Positions 46,455 through 56,015 of a stretch of DNA of 64,000 nt are shown here, piece after piece. The stretch lies in assembly GCF_026242045.1 (NCBI RefSeq), contig NZ_JAPJDO010000010.1:161462-225461 (forward strand), read 5' to 3'. A program made the position numbers and the translations under genes. Each line of letters begins with the position of its first letter. The stretch's first letter is position 1. The DNA is from Mycobacterium pinniadriaticum (GTDB taxonomy: Bacteria > Actinomycetota > Actinomycetes > Mycobacteriales > Mycobacteriaceae). The notes under the pieces are model-generated. The model was not told the origin of the DNA, made no database searches, and saw only the letters and a program-made list of their open reading frames with translations.

Positions 46455-47264
46455 CTAGAAGTCGCCGAACCCGCCGCCGAAGTCGCCGCCCCAGCCACCG
46501 CTGTCGCCCAGCCCGCCGCCGGAGTCGCCGCCCCAGCCGCCGCCGTTGTCGGCCCAGCCGCCGTCCTGGCCCGCCGCGTCCAGACCCTGGTCATAACCCT
46601 GGTCAAAGCCCGATCCGTAGCCGTTCTCGAATCCCGATGCGTCGTAGCCGACGCCGTTCATCCCCGAGAACAGCGCATCGAACAGCAGCACCGAACCCAC
46701 GCCCCATGCGCCGGCGACCAGTGCTGTCTTCCACCACGGCTCGGAATACCACCCGGCCGGTACCGGACGGCCCGCGACCCGGCCACCGGGGTAATAGTTC
46801 GGGGTGCGGGGGCTGGGTACCGGCGACGCCTCGATGTCGCGGCCCTCGAACTGCACCGTGCGATCCTCGGTGACTGCTCCGGCCGCCTTCTGGCCGGCCA
46901 TCGTCTCCAGTTCCGGGCCGGGATCCATGCCCATCGCGCTGCGCGCGGCGCGCACGTAGTACAGCCCCTCGAGCGCACTCTCCTTGGCCAACATGGCCTG
47001 TTTGGCAGTCGTGGCCTGATCGATCTGCGACGAGGCCGCGGTGAACCGCTCCGAGGCGTCGGCCAGTGCCTGCGTGGCCGCGTCGTTGTTGCCGGACAGA
47101 TTGAGGACCTGACCGCCGAGGCGTTCGATCACCCGCCGCGCGTCGGCCTTGGCGTCGGCCAGCGAGGCCGCGGTGCGATTGCCTGACGCCCGCGACGAGC
47201 TCACCACCGCCAACACGATCGCGGCGACGACGACCAGGATGAGCACCACCAGCACACCGTTCAT
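46455..47264 (-). CDS. Membrane-anchored protein with coiled coil and Gly/Asp-rich tail
   Basis: About 269 residues from ATG 47264 (a GTG at 47273 would add three). An N-terminal helix (MNGVLVVLILVVVAAIVLAVV) is followed by a coiled-coil region of the DUF1542 kind (about 30-110), a Pro-rich spacer, a second hydrophobic stretch (WWKTALVAGAWGVGSVLLFDAL) and a tail of GGW/GGD repeats ending GGGFGDF. It resembles phage-shock-type or TPM-linked accessory proteins in layout, but I cannot assign a function. Confidence 0.75.
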   Translation of the reverse strand: MNGVLVVLILVVVAAIVLAVVSSSRASGNRTAASLADAKADARRVIERLGGQVLNLSGNNDAATQALADASERFTAASSQIDQATTAKQAMLAKESALEGLYYVRAARSAMGMDPGPELETMAGQKAAGAVTEDRTVQFEGRDIEASPVPSPRTPNYYPGGRVAGRPVPAGWYSEPWWKTALVAGAWGVGSVLLFDALFSGMNGVGYDASGFENGYGSGFDQGYDQGLDAAGQDGGWADNGGGWGGDSGGGLGDSGGWGGDFGGGFGDF

Positions 47265-47318
47265 GGCGTCCACAGTACCGATCCTGTGAATGTGCCCGAC
47301 GGGGCGAGAATTAGCTCG

Positions 47319-48500
47319 TCAGTGCACGCCGAGTGCGCGGTAGACCGCATCGCTCAACGCGGTGCTGCGCGGGTCGGCGTTGCACTTGGTGGCGTCGAAG
47401 TAGTTCATCACGTAGGCGTAGCCGATGCGGTGTTCCAGGTCGACGAACCCGTACGAACCGCCCGATCCGCCGTGTCCGAAACTGCGCAGGTTCGGCCCGG
47501 CGACCCCGCGCTGATTGAGCATGTAGCCCAGCCCCCAGCCGTGGTCGGCGACCCGGGCACCGAGCACGACGTCGGCGTCGAAACCGCCCTGCGAGACGCG
47601 CACGGACTGCAGGTGGTCGCGGCTGAGCAGCTTCTCCTGTGCCAGCCCGTTGTAGAACGTGGCCAGGCCCAGCGCCGAGACGTGAGCGTTGGTGGCCGGG
47701 AACTCCGAACGGCGCCACAGCGCCAGATCGTTGGAGCCGAGCTCGTCGTCGGGGACGAAGCCCATCGCGACCGACAGCCCGGCCATCGGATGTTCGCCCA
47801 GTGAGCTCGGATGCCCCGGCGCCTGGCCGTTGGCCAGGACGTCGCGGATGTGCGGCTTGTTGACCATGTCCGCGCAGCGCGCGTGTTCGGCCGCCGGCAG
47901 GCCGATGTGCACGTCGATCCCCATCGGCTCGGCGATCTCGGTCCGCAGGTACTGGCCGATCGTGCGACCGGTGACGCGGCGGACCACCTCGCCGAGGATG
48001 AAGCCGAAACTCACCATGTGGTAGCCCTGTGCGGTCCCGGGTGGCCACCACGGCGCGGCGGCGGCCAGGTCGGCGCACACTCGATCCCAGTCGGCGGTGT
48101 CCCGCCAGTGCAGGCGGGTACGCGGGCCGATCAGCCCGGAACGGTGTCCCAGCACCGAGGCGACCGTGATGTCGTCTTTCCCGTTCTGGGCGAACTCCGG
48201 CCAGTAGGCGGCGACCGGGGCGTACAAGTCGATCTCGCCGCGGTCGGCCAGCAGATGCACGCACGTGCTCGTCAGGCCCTTGGTCCCGGAGAAAATGCTG
48301 GCCAGGGTGTTTTGCCGCCACTGCCGACGGCGACGAGCGTCGGCGTAGCCACCCCACAGGTTGACCACGAGATCCCCGTCGACCCAGACCGCCACGGCCG
48401 CACCGACTTCGTCGCCAGAGGTGAAGTTCTTGGTGAAGGCGTCGCGGACGGCGCCGAAACCCGCGGCGCACGCGCCGCCGATGGGTATGTCGTCGCTCAA
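47319..48500 (-). CDS. lipP: Class C beta-lactamase-fold esterase (LipP-like)
   Basis: 393 residues with the serine motif SGTK in SIFSGTKGLTS (SxxK) near residue 70, a Tyr region WPPGTAQGYHMVSFGF (YxN-like) and the C-terminal HGGSGGSYGFVD (HxG). These are EstB/LipP-type esterases rather than true lactamases. The start is TTG 48500 with GGAGG five bases upstream. Order next to nei and tig matches Rv2463. Confidence 0.88.
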   Translation of the reverse strand: MSDDIPIGGACAAGFGAVRDAFTKNFTSGDEVGAAVAVWVDGDLVVNLWGGYADARRRRQWRQNTLASIFSGTKGLTSTCVHLLADRGEIDLYAPVAAYWPEFAQNGKDDITVASVLGHRSGLIGPRTRLHWRDTADWDRVCADLAAAAPWWPPGTAQGYHMVSFGFILGEVVRRVTGRTIGQYLRTEIAEPMGIDVHIGLPAAEHARCADMVNKPHIRDVLANGQAPGHPSSLGEHPMAGLSVAMGFVPDDELGSNDLALWRRSEFPATNAHVSALGLATFYNGLAQEKLLSRDHLQSVRVSQGGFDADVVLGARVADHGWGLGYMLNQRGVAGPNLRSFGHGGSGGSYGFVDLEHRIGYAYVMNYFDATKCNADPRSTALSDAVYRALGVH

Positions 48501-48637
48501 AACGCCTCCTGGCCTGCGTCCCGGGTGGGCGTCGGGAACTGAGGGTGAATCTAGGTGAGGCGACGGTACCCACGAAAGCTTGGAGAAGGATTGGAGCGCA
48601 ATCGAAACCGCGTCGTAATTAGCGTCACCGCTGATAA

Positions 48638-50377
48638 GTGAAGTTCACCTGGCGTTTTCTGCCGATTCCCCGTTCTTGCAGGGTGTTGGGTGACGATTCT
48701 GAGGTGGAGATTCCCGATACCGGAATCCCGCCGGCGCTGGCCGGCCGGATGACGATGGCCGAGCAATACGAGTGGCATCAGACGTATCTGCGCCGCCACC
48801 GCATCTCCCGACGCAATTTTCTGCGCGGGTCGGCCGCCGCGGCCGCCGTCGCCGCGCTGGGCGTCTCCCCGTTCGGGCGCCGCGCGTATGCCGCCGAGGC
48901 GCAGCTGGGGGTGGCCGGCCGGCGCGTCGGCTACGGCCCGGATGCCGCGAGCCAGTTGCGGCTGGCCGCCCAACTCTCGCGCAACCCGGGCGCGACCAAG
49001 GTCTTCGTCGATCACGGCCCGACGCCGGGATTGGGCGCGACCATCGAGGCCGAAGTCCGCAACCTGGTGACACAGATACCGGACAACAGTGGCGGGGTGC
49101 TGTCGGCCGAGCAGTTCTACGTTCACGCCCCGATCGACGGCCTGCCCGCGCGCACCCCGCACTTCTATCGCTGGCGCACCGAGGATGGTTTTGTCAGCGA
49201 GGTATTGCCCGCGACCACCGCGATGCCCACCGCACGAAATGCCGTGGGGTGGTTCCGGTTCACGATGATGGGGGATCAGGGCACCGACGTGACGCCAACT
49301 CTGCCGCCGGGCCTGGCGGCGGGCGTCTACGACGACCGCTACTACAAACCCGATAACGACCCGACGGTCGCGCACACCGAGAACGTGCTGAACCAGATCA
49401 TCGCCTCGCGCCCCGACTTTCACGTGCTGGCCGGCGACATCGCCTACGCTGACCCCTCCGGGGCCGGCAAGCCGCCACAATTCGTCCGAAAAGGCGAACC
49501 CCCCAAGGGTTTCGACAAGTTCAATCCCTACGTCTGGGATGTGTATCTGGGCTCCATCGAGCCGAGCGCATCGACGACGCCGTGGATGTTCGCCACCGGC
49601 AACCACGATATGGAGGCCGCCTACCCGGTACACGGCTACGGCGGGCATCTGGCGCGGCTGGACTTCCCGGGCAACGGTCCGGCGGCCTGTCCATCGGTCT
49701 ACTCGTTCACCTACGGCAACGTCGCGGTCCTCTCGCTGGATGCCAACGACGTCAGCTATGAGATCACCGCCAACACGGGGTACTCGCACGGAGCGCAAAA
49801 CAGCTGGGTGGATAGGACATTGGCCGCACACCGGGCCAACCCCGACATCGACTTCATCGTCTGCTTCTTCCACCACTGCGCCTACGCCACTGTCGAGGAC
49901 CACGCCAGCGACGGAGGTGTGCGGGCAGCCTGGGAGGCGTTGTTCGACCGCCACCAGGTCGACCTGGTGCTCCAAGGCCATAACCATGCCTTCGAACGAT
50001 CCGATCCGATCCGGGGTGGTGCGCCGACCAGGACCGCCGAGGACAACGCGATCGTCTACCCGGAGACCGACGGGACCGTCTACTACACAGTGGGATCGGC
50101 GGGGCGGCCACGGTACAAATTCCAACCCGGCGAGCAGGAGAGCTACCGCGGGCACGAGATACCCGACACCTACGTGCCCAACAGCTACGTCTGGACGGCC
50201 GACGGTGGCAAGCAGCCCGAGGCGGTCAGCTGGTCGCGGGTACGCTTCCGCAACTACGCGTTCATTCGCGTCGACGTGCGGCCGGGAAACCTGATGAGCG
50301 AGATGGATGTGACCGCCGTCGACGAATACGGCCGCGAGTTCGACAAGCTCACCTACCGTCGCCAGGTTCACCCCTGA
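48638..50377 (+). CDS. Tat-exported metallophosphoesterase (purple acid phosphatase-like)
   Basis: Up to 579 residues. A twin-arginine signal, SRRNFLRG followed by an Ala-rich stretch and a cut near AYAAEA, directs folded export. After a fibronectin-like region come the metal motifs GDIAYAD, GNHDME, a His pair in FHHCAY and GHNHAFE, the order seen in purple acid phosphatases. GTG 48638 is the longest start; ATG 48749 would give a more typical Tat n-region of about 20 residues. It likely scavenges phosphate outside the membrane. Confidence 0.85.
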   Translation: MKFTWRFLPIPRSCRVLGDDSEVEIPDTGIPPALAGRMTMAEQYEWHQTYLRRHRISRRNFLRGSAAAAAVAALGVSPFGRRAYAAEAQLGVAGRRVGYGPDAASQLRLAAQLSRNPGATKVFVDHGPTPGLGATIEAEVRNLVTQIPDNSGGVLSAEQFYVHAPIDGLPARTPHFYRWRTEDGFVSEVLPATTAMPTARNAVGWFRFTMMGDQGTDVTPTLPPGLAAGVYDDRYYKPDNDPTVAHTENVLNQIIASRPDFHVLAGDIAYADPSGAGKPPQFVRKGEPPKGFDKFNPYVWDVYLGSIEPSASTTPWMFATGNHDMEAAYPVHGYGGHLARLDFPGNGPAACPSVYSFTYGNVAVLSLDANDVSYEITANTGYSHGAQNSWVDRTLAAHRANPDIDFIVCFFHHCAYATVEDHASDGGVRAAWEALFDRHQVDLVLQGHNHAFERSDPIRGGAPTRTAEDNAIVYPETDGTVYYTVGSAGRPRYKFQPGEQESYRGHEIPDTYVPNSYVWTADGGKQPEAVSWSRVRFRNYAFIRVDVRPGNLMSEMDVTAVDEYGREFDKLTYRRQVHP

Positions 50378-50440
50378 ACGGTGTCCCGGCCTGCCCAAGG
50401 CCGTGTAAATCGCCCGACAGTGCACTAGGGTTCGGTTCTC

Positions 50441-52024
50441 ATGTCCCGTACGCTGCTGGCCCTGCTGTCGGTGGGCGTGCTCGCGCTCGCCGGATGTGGG
50501 GCGCGCGATCTCCCTGATTCGTCACAGGCGCAAGTGATTTCGGGTCCATACGCGCTCCTGCTGGCGGCCTCGGCAGATCTCGGTGACTCCCGCGCGCGGG
50601 CGGTGCAGCTCACCGTCGAACTCCGCGGCACCCAGCGACCGGACCGTTTGCAGCGTTGGGCGGCGGCCAACGGCCTGTCCGTACGCTGGCAGCCGGGTGC
50701 CGGTTGGGCAGTGCTGCAGGGCCCGCCGGCCGGTGTCGCCGCCGCGCTCGGAGTGCCGGTGCGCGACTACCGCAAACGGTCTGGGGAGCGGTTCTATGCC
50801 TCACCCGAACAGCCCGCGGTGCCTGCGGCCCTGGCCGATTCGGTCGCGGGCCTGGGTCGCATCCTCAGCTACACCCCGTATCACTCCAGCAGTCCCTCGA
50901 TCCCTCCGCTTCCGGCCGACGTGCCCGACCACAGCCTTCCGCCCGATGCCCTGCGCACCGTGTACAACGCACGGCCGTTGGCCGACGCGGGCTACACCGG
51001 CAAGAACACCACCATCGTGGTGTTCGCGTTCGACGGCTTCGACCAGGCCGACCTCGACATGTTCGCGCAGACCTTCGGCCTGCCCAAGTTCACGCCCGAG
51101 GTCGTCGGTGGCATGCCCGAACAGCGAAACAACGAAGCGTCGATGGACCTGCAAGTAGCCCACGCGATGGCACCCGACGCGCACACGGTCCTGGTGAACG
51201 CCCGCCCCACCGTGGAGGGCGGCGGCACCTACGTCAAGATCGCCGAAATGATGGCTGATACGGACCGGCGGTTCCCCGGCGCGGTGTGGAGCCTGTCGAT
51301 CGGGTGGGGCTGCGACCGGATGATGACCGCCGCGGACCTGGCCCCGGTGCGTGAAGCCGTGGCCGGCGCGACGTCCCGCGGCACCACCGTGTTCAACGCC
51401 AGCGGCGATCTCGCGGGTCTGGAATGCAAACGCGGCCATGACTGGTCGGCGCCGCCGGGACCGGCCGACGTCGGACTGGACGCGATCGCATCGCTGCCCG
51501 AGGTGACGACGGTCGGGGGTACTTCCCTGTCGACCGACGAGCGCTATCAGTGGCTCGCCGAAAACGGCTGGAGCGACGGGCCGTTGACGCAGGGCAGTGG
51601 CGGCGGAGTCTCCGCCCTGTTCGACCGGCCGTCGTGGCAGACCGCGGTGCCGGAGAACACGCTGCGCCGCCTGACCCCCGACATCTCGGCGGTCGCCGAC
51701 ACCAGCACCGGCGCCGCCATCGTCCTCAATCAGCAGGTTGTCATCGGTGGCGGGACCTCCCAGGCGGCGCCGCTGTGGGCCGGTATCGCCGCGGTGCTCA
51801 ACCAGTTCCTGATCGACAACGGTGGCCGCGTGCTGGGCCAGTTCAACCCGACCCTGTACCGCATCGCCGCCGGGGCCACGCGGCCCGCCTTCCACGACAT
51901 CGTCCTGGGCACCAACGCGGTGGCTGTCGCGGGCCCGGGCTACGACATGGTGACCGGTCTGGGCTCGCCCAACGTCGACAACCTGGCTCGCGACGTTCTG
52001 GATCTGCAACGGGGGGTGGCATGA
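50441..52024 (+). CDS. Lipoprotein sedolisin (S53 serine-carboxyl peptidase)
   Basis: 527 residues. A lipobox (LALAGC, Cys19) indicates a lipid-anchored exported protein. A pro-domain spans about 40-150. The sedolisin catalytic set is present: E232 and D236 in NNEASMDL, the oxyanion D323 in SGDLAG, and S440 in GGGTSQAAP. A C-terminal calcium-site-like segment reads DIVLGTN and GYDMVTGLGSP. Sedolisins work at low pH. It overlaps the next gene (ATGA), so it is made together with two membrane proteins. Confidence 0.9.
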   Translation: MSRTLLALLSVGVLALAGCGARDLPDSSQAQVISGPYALLLAASADLGDSRARAVQLTVELRGTQRPDRLQRWAAANGLSVRWQPGAGWAVLQGPPAGVAAALGVPVRDYRKRSGERFYASPEQPAVPAALADSVAGLGRILSYTPYHSSSPSIPPLPADVPDHSLPPDALRTVYNARPLADAGYTGKNTTIVVFAFDGFDQADLDMFAQTFGLPKFTPEVVGGMPEQRNNEASMDLQVAHAMAPDAHTVLVNARPTVEGGGTYVKIAEMMADTDRRFPGAVWSLSIGWGCDRMMTAADLAPVREAVAGATSRGTTVFNASGDLAGLECKRGHDWSAPPGPADVGLDAIASLPEVTTVGGTSLSTDERYQWLAENGWSDGPLTQGSGGGVSALFDRPSWQTAVPENTLRRLTPDISAVADTSTGAAIVLNQQVVIGGGTSQAAPLWAGIAAVLNQFLIDNGGRVLGQFNPTLYRIAAGATRPAFHDIVLGTNAVAVAGPGYDMVTGLGSPNVDNLARDVLDLQRGVA

Positions 52025-53205
52025 GCGCTCAGCCCGAAACCATGCCGTGCCGGCTGTGCGGACACGATGTGCCGGCGGGCAGATTCTGCGGACGGTGCGG
52101 TGCACGGTTGGCGCGCGAACGCGGTAGCGGCCCGGACTGGTTGCGGGGCAATGCGTATGTGGCCGCGCCGAGTGAGAACGTTCTACAGCCCTCGCTCGTC
52201 AGCTCGGTGTTTCCGCATCTGCCGCGGCGCTCGCACGGCTCGTTCCGCGTCGGGCTGGCGTTGGTGGCGGCCGTGCTGGTCGCATTCTGCCTGCTGCACT
52301 GGTACGTGCCGATGGTGGCGGTGGCGACCTTCGCGCCGTTGTTGCTCTTCGTGATCTACCTGACCGAGACCGGCGTCAGCGCTGACCTGCCCTGGTGGGT
52401 ATGGGGTTTGACCATTGTGTTCGCCGTCGCCGCCGGGGTGGGGTGGGCGCTTCTCACCGGCGAGATCGTCGCCGAGTCCTACAGTGTCGGGCTGGGTGCT
52501 GAAACATCTATCGCGGCGGTGGTGCGCGATGCCGTGCTGATTCCGTTCGGGGGACTGTTGGCGATGCAACTGCCGACCGTGCTGGTCCGGCTGAGCCGGC
52601 CACCGATCCGGGAGTCGTTGTACGGCTTCGTCATCGGTGTGCTCGCGGCGATGGTGTTCACGGTCACGGTGACGATGGTCCGGCTCATTCAGGAGATCGA
52701 CGCCGGCATCACCATCAGCGACCAGTCCGTCACCGACCTGTTGACCGAAGCGGGGGTGCGCGCCCTGACGATGCCGTTGACCGCCGCCTCGGTCAGCGGC
52801 CTGGTCGGGATCGGCCTGTGGTACACCCGGCGACCGGGCGCCTCCCGTATTCGGCATCTGGCGGCCGGTGCGCTGGTTCTGGTGGTCGCCGCCGCGGCCT
52901 ACGCCAACGTCGGACTGGTCGAGGTACTGGACATCGCCTCGGATGTCCAGTTCCTGGTGCATGTGGCCCTCGCACTGGCAGCGGTGGTGGCTCTGCGGGT
53001 GGGGCTGCAGGTGGCGGTTTTGCACGAGCCGCAGGATCGGATGCATCCCGGACTGCCGATCCTGTGCCCGGGATGCGGCCACGTCGTGCCGGACATGGCC
53101 TTCTGCCCCGCGTGCGGTGTGGCCGCCCACGCATCGTCGCGGGCGTCGCGGGAGGCCCGCCGACAGGACCGGCCGCAACCGGGCACCGAGTTGGTGCAGC
53201 GATGA
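52021..53205 (+). CDS. Polytopic membrane protein with zinc ribbons at both ends
   Basis: 394 residues. Four Cys near the N-terminus (CRLCG, CGRCG) and four near the C-terminus (CPGCG, CPACG) frame about eight membrane helices. Both ribbons should lie in the cytoplasm. No protease motif is obvious. It is coupled by ATGA overlaps to the sedolisin before it and the exported protein after it, so it may handle signalling, anchoring or transport for them. Function unknown. Confidence 0.8.
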   Translation: MSAQPETMPCRLCGHDVPAGRFCGRCGARLARERGSGPDWLRGNAYVAAPSENVLQPSLVSSVFPHLPRRSHGSFRVGLALVAAVLVAFCLLHWYVPMVAVATFAPLLLFVIYLTETGVSADLPWWVWGLTIVFAVAAGVGWALLTGEIVAESYSVGLGAETSIAAVVRDAVLIPFGGLLAMQLPTVLVRLSRPPIRESLYGFVIGVLAAMVFTVTVTMVRLIQEIDAGITISDQSVTDLLTEAGVRALTMPLTAASVSGLVGIGLWYTRRPGASRIRHLAAGALVLVVAAAAYANVGLVEVLDIASDVQFLVHVALALAAVVALRVGLQVAVLHEPQDRMHPGLPILCPGCGHVVPDMAFCPACGVAAHASSRASREARRQDRPQPGTELVQR

Positions 53206-53939
53206 GTGCGCCGTCGATGGCTCGTGAGCTTGCGCCGGGCTATTCGGTGCTGTCGGGCTCGTACACGGCTACCCCGGCGTCCTACACCTCGCTGCGGCGG
53301 TTGCTGCTGCTCCTGGCGGCGGGGCTGACCGTGGTGGTCGGTGCCATGACCGCCGCCTCGCTACTGACCGCCCCGCCGCCGGTGCGCTATGCCTGCCCGC
53401 CGGAGTGCGGTCAACCGCCGACGGGCGTTCCGGTCCAGGCCAACCCGCGGTTCACCGCGGCCGACGGGTCGTTCTCGGTGGCCTACCCGGCACCGGGGTC
53501 GGCATACGAGATCACCAAGGAAGACGACGGCGTCAGCGCCGAATTCACCGCCGGCGACGGTGGCGCGATGGAGCTGTTCGGCGTGCCCGCCAACGGTCGC
53601 ACGGCCGAGCAGGTCGTCGACGACCTGCTGCACGAGAAACAGCCCGACGCCACGGTGGCCTACGTCCTGCCGAACGCGACGGTCGGCTACCAACTCGGAT
53701 ACGGCGCCGTCCTCGACGTCTACCCACAAACCTCGACCGGGGTCGCGCGACGCAACCGCATCGTGGTGATGGCTGCCGTCAAGAACGATCTGACTCTCAT
53801 CGGTGCCGCGATCGGCCCGTATCGCCCGTTCCGGCCCGGCGACGGTCCCAGCCTCCCGTCGGGCGCCAACCTGCAACTCGCCGAGGATCTGGGCAAGTAC
53901 ATCAACAGCTTTCAGTGGAAGGGCGATCCGCCGCGGTAG
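53202..53939 (+). CDS. Membrane-anchored extracytoplasmic protein, sedolisin operon
   Basis: 245 residues. One helix near residues 33-57 (LLLLLAAGLTVVVGAMTAASLL) is followed by an outside domain with CPPECG and a soluble beta-rich region (ADGSFSVAYPAPGSAYEI, GAMELFGVPA). I do not recognise the domain; the pattern resembles mycobacterial exported Mog1/PsbP-like stress proteins. It ends the three-gene operon; 121 bp separate it from the next gene. Confidence 0.75.
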   Translation: MSAPSMARELAPGYSVLSGSYTATPASYTSLRRLLLLLAAGLTVVVGAMTAASLLTAPPPVRYACPPECGQPPTGVPVQANPRFTAADGSFSVAYPAPGSAYEITKEDDGVSAEFTAGDGGAMELFGVPANGRTAEQVVDDLLHEKQPDATVAYVLPNATVGYQLGYGAVLDVYPQTSTGVARRNRIVVMAAVKNDLTLIGAAIGPYRPFRPGDGPSLPSGANLQLAEDLGKYINSFQWKGDPPR

Positions 53940-54060
53940 CTTTGCCGGCGACGGCGAACTCGTTCATCAGACCCTTGCTGGTGCGCCCGCTAGCATCTGA
54001 GCCGCGGGTGTTTCGGCAAAATGTCAACCTGCTCGCCGCCGCACGGTCCCGGGAGGACGA

Positions 54061-55536
54061 TTGAGCACCGAAACCGCCGTACGCACCGCCGTGGTCTTCG
54101 TGCACGGTCTGCTCGAACGCCGGCCGATGGACACCTTCGACGATTTCGCCAAGACGGTGCTGGCGCCGCAGGACGGCCGCTGGGAGTACTACCCCCAGCC
54201 GATTGAGATCACCGACTCGTACGAAGCGCGCCGCTATGTCGTGCCCTCGGCGGGCATCGAACTCTACGAGTACGACTGGTCCTTTCTCATGACCAATGCT
54301 CGGTATGCGGGCTTCGTGCCCGCGCTGGGACGGCTGTTTCTGCGCCGGCCGCGCAATGTGCCGGACCCGCTGTTCGGCATCTGGCGGGTGATGTGGATGG
54401 TCGTGCTCATCCCGCTGACCGTCTTGGCGGGGTTGTTGATCGTCGGGGGTTACTTCCTCCAGACCGGGGTCGCGGGGTGGATCATCGGTTTGGTCACCAG
54501 CGTGGTGGTCCTGACTGCGGTGCTGGCCGTGCTCCGCACGGCGCCAAGGGCCTTGATCCGGAGCTTTCTGACGACGGGCTTCATCAACGTGGCCCGCTAT
54601 TTCGATCCTGCGGTGCCGGAATCCCACGCGGCACGCCGGGCGATCCGCGGTGGGCTCGTCGATCTGTTGTACACCCTGCACCAAGGCCGCTATGCGCGGA
54701 TCGTCGTGGTCGGACACGGCATCGGCGGCTACATCGCCTACGACGCGATGACGACGCTCTGGGACGAGACACACGAACTCCGGGCCGCGCCAGCCGCGAC
54801 TCCCGGTGGTCTGAGCTCCTTGGGAGATCTCGAGGCCGCCGCCGATCGATTGGTCGCAGACCCCGACGCGGCCGGCGCGCTCGATGACTTCCAGGTCGCG
54901 CAGTTCGCCCTGTGGCGCGACGTTCGCGCGCAGGGAAACCCCTGGCGAATAACAGATTTCGTGACCATAGGGACACCCATGGCGCTGGCCGACCTGTTTG
55001 TCGGGCGCCCGCCGATCCTCAGCGGCCTCGGATCCTCCGACAGCAAGCGGCGGGAGTTGTTCAACCGGTTGATCCGTAGGGGTGTGGTGGTCACCTGCCC
55101 GCCCCGCTCCGAGGCCGCGCCCGTCGACGCCGCCGAGTCGGGGCCGGCGAGCTATGGCATCGACGTTTCCGGCGCAACCGTGTTGGGGCCGCAGTCGCCA
55201 TTCGCCGTGACACGCTGGACCAATCTCTGGTTTCCGGTGCGCCGCGGTAGCATTCGCGGTGACTGGTTCGGCGGTGTGCTGCGCCCACTGTTCGGGCCGG
55301 GTATTCGCGAGGTCCTGGTCAACGGCAACGAGCCCGACCGGCTGCGGCCGGGCGCGGCGCAGACGAAGTATTTCAAGCACCCCGATCGCGCCGGCGACGG
55401 CGACGTGGCGTTCCATCTCCGTGAAGTCCTTGGCCTACACGATCATTCAGGGCTCGACGCCTCGATGAGTGCGCCCGAGCCCGACCCTGCAACGGTCGGC
55501 AGGGTTGTCTACCGGTCGTGGCAACGCAGTATGTGA
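54061..55536 (+). CDS. Membrane alpha/beta-hydrolase-fold protein lacking the nucleophile Ser
   Basis: 491 residues from TTG 54061 (GGGAGGA upstream). It starts with VVFVHGLLERRP, a typical hydrolase HG oxyanion segment. Two membrane helices follow (about residues 115-165), then the elbow VVVGHGIGGYIAYD, where GHSxGG is expected, so Gly replaces the nucleophilic Ser. It may be a non-catalytic lipid-binding or scaffold member. A cytoplasmic-looking C-terminal region of about 250 residues remains unassigned. Confidence 0.75.
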   Translation: MSTETAVRTAVVFVHGLLERRPMDTFDDFAKTVLAPQDGRWEYYPQPIEITDSYEARRYVVPSAGIELYEYDWSFLMTNARYAGFVPALGRLFLRRPRNVPDPLFGIWRVMWMVVLIPLTVLAGLLIVGGYFLQTGVAGWIIGLVTSVVVLTAVLAVLRTAPRALIRSFLTTGFINVARYFDPAVPESHAARRAIRGGLVDLLYTLHQGRYARIVVVGHGIGGYIAYDAMTTLWDETHELRAAPAATPGGLSSLGDLEAAADRLVADPDAAGALDDFQVAQFALWRDVRAQGNPWRITDFVTIGTPMALADLFVGRPPILSGLGSSDSKRRELFNRLIRRGVVVTCPPRSEAAPVDAAESGPASYGIDVSGATVLGPQSPFAVTRWTNLWFPVRRGSIRGDWFGGVLRPLFGPGIREVLVNGNEPDRLRPGAAQTKYFKHPDRAGDGDVAFHLREVLGLHDHSGLDASMSAPEPDPATVGRVVYRSWQRSM

Positions 55537-55573
55537 CTTGTGCACACCGGCAGCTTCACCGGATCCACTGAGA

Positions 55574-55589
55574 TGTGATGCAGATCACT
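55574..55589. promoter_or_regulatory. CRP-type binding site
   Basis: TGTGATGCAGATCACT fits the TGTGA-N6-TCAC(A) consensus of the cAMP receptor protein, including its mycobacterial version (Rv3676), with only the last base off. It lies about 86-101 bp before the small exported-protein gene at 55675 and 38 bp after the preceding gene's stop, which suggests cAMP-dependent control of the small gene. Confidence 0.6.
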
Positions 55590-55674
55590 GCGCCCTGGTG
55601 AACCGGACCGGGCCTGGCCGTCGTGAACGGAGGTAGTCCGCCAGCGAGACAGCTCCCATGAAAGGGGCGGGGCA

Positions 55675-56001
55675 ATGACGCTTGCCGCGACAAAGGTGGT
55701 CACGATTCCGGTGATAGCCGTATTGGCGATGGCAGCAACGTATTTCCTGAACGATCCGCCGTCCGCGGTGCTGCTCGCGCAGTCGTGGTCGATCGTCTCG
55801 ACGGCATCGCCGGCCCACCATGACACGCCTTCGAGTCCCAGCCGGCTGGGTGTCGCCGAAACCGAATTCGGCGGCGGTAGTTGTTCATCGGCGTCGCCGC
55901 TGTTCACGCCGGGCATCGTTGTGGCGACACCTCGGCGAGGCGGCATGCCGCGCGCCATCGACGCCGTGCCGAGGTTGTCGGTGATCGTGCACCCTCGGTG
56001 A
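55675..56001 (+). CDS. Small putative exported protein
   Basis: 108 residues. ATG 55675 follows AAAGGGGCGGGG. The first 30 residues are a hydrophobic signal-like helix (VVTIPVIAVLAMAATYFL). The rest is Ser/Pro-rich with one Cys. I do not recognise it; support comes from the ribosome binding site, the upstream CRP-type site and the lack of a better gene in this 480-bp space. It could also be non-coding. Confidence 0.45.
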   Translation: MTLAATKVVTIPVIAVLAMAATYFLNDPPSAVLLAQSWSIVSTASPAHHDTPSSPSRLGVAETEFGGGSCSSASPLFTPGIVVATPRRGGMPRAIDAVPRLSVIVHPR

Positions 56002-56015
56002 CCGGCGCCAGTCGG

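Noticed and set aside
52183..53178. 331-aa minus-strand frame rich in His/Asp/Gln
   Set aside because: Antisense shadow of the zinc-ribbon membrane protein gene.
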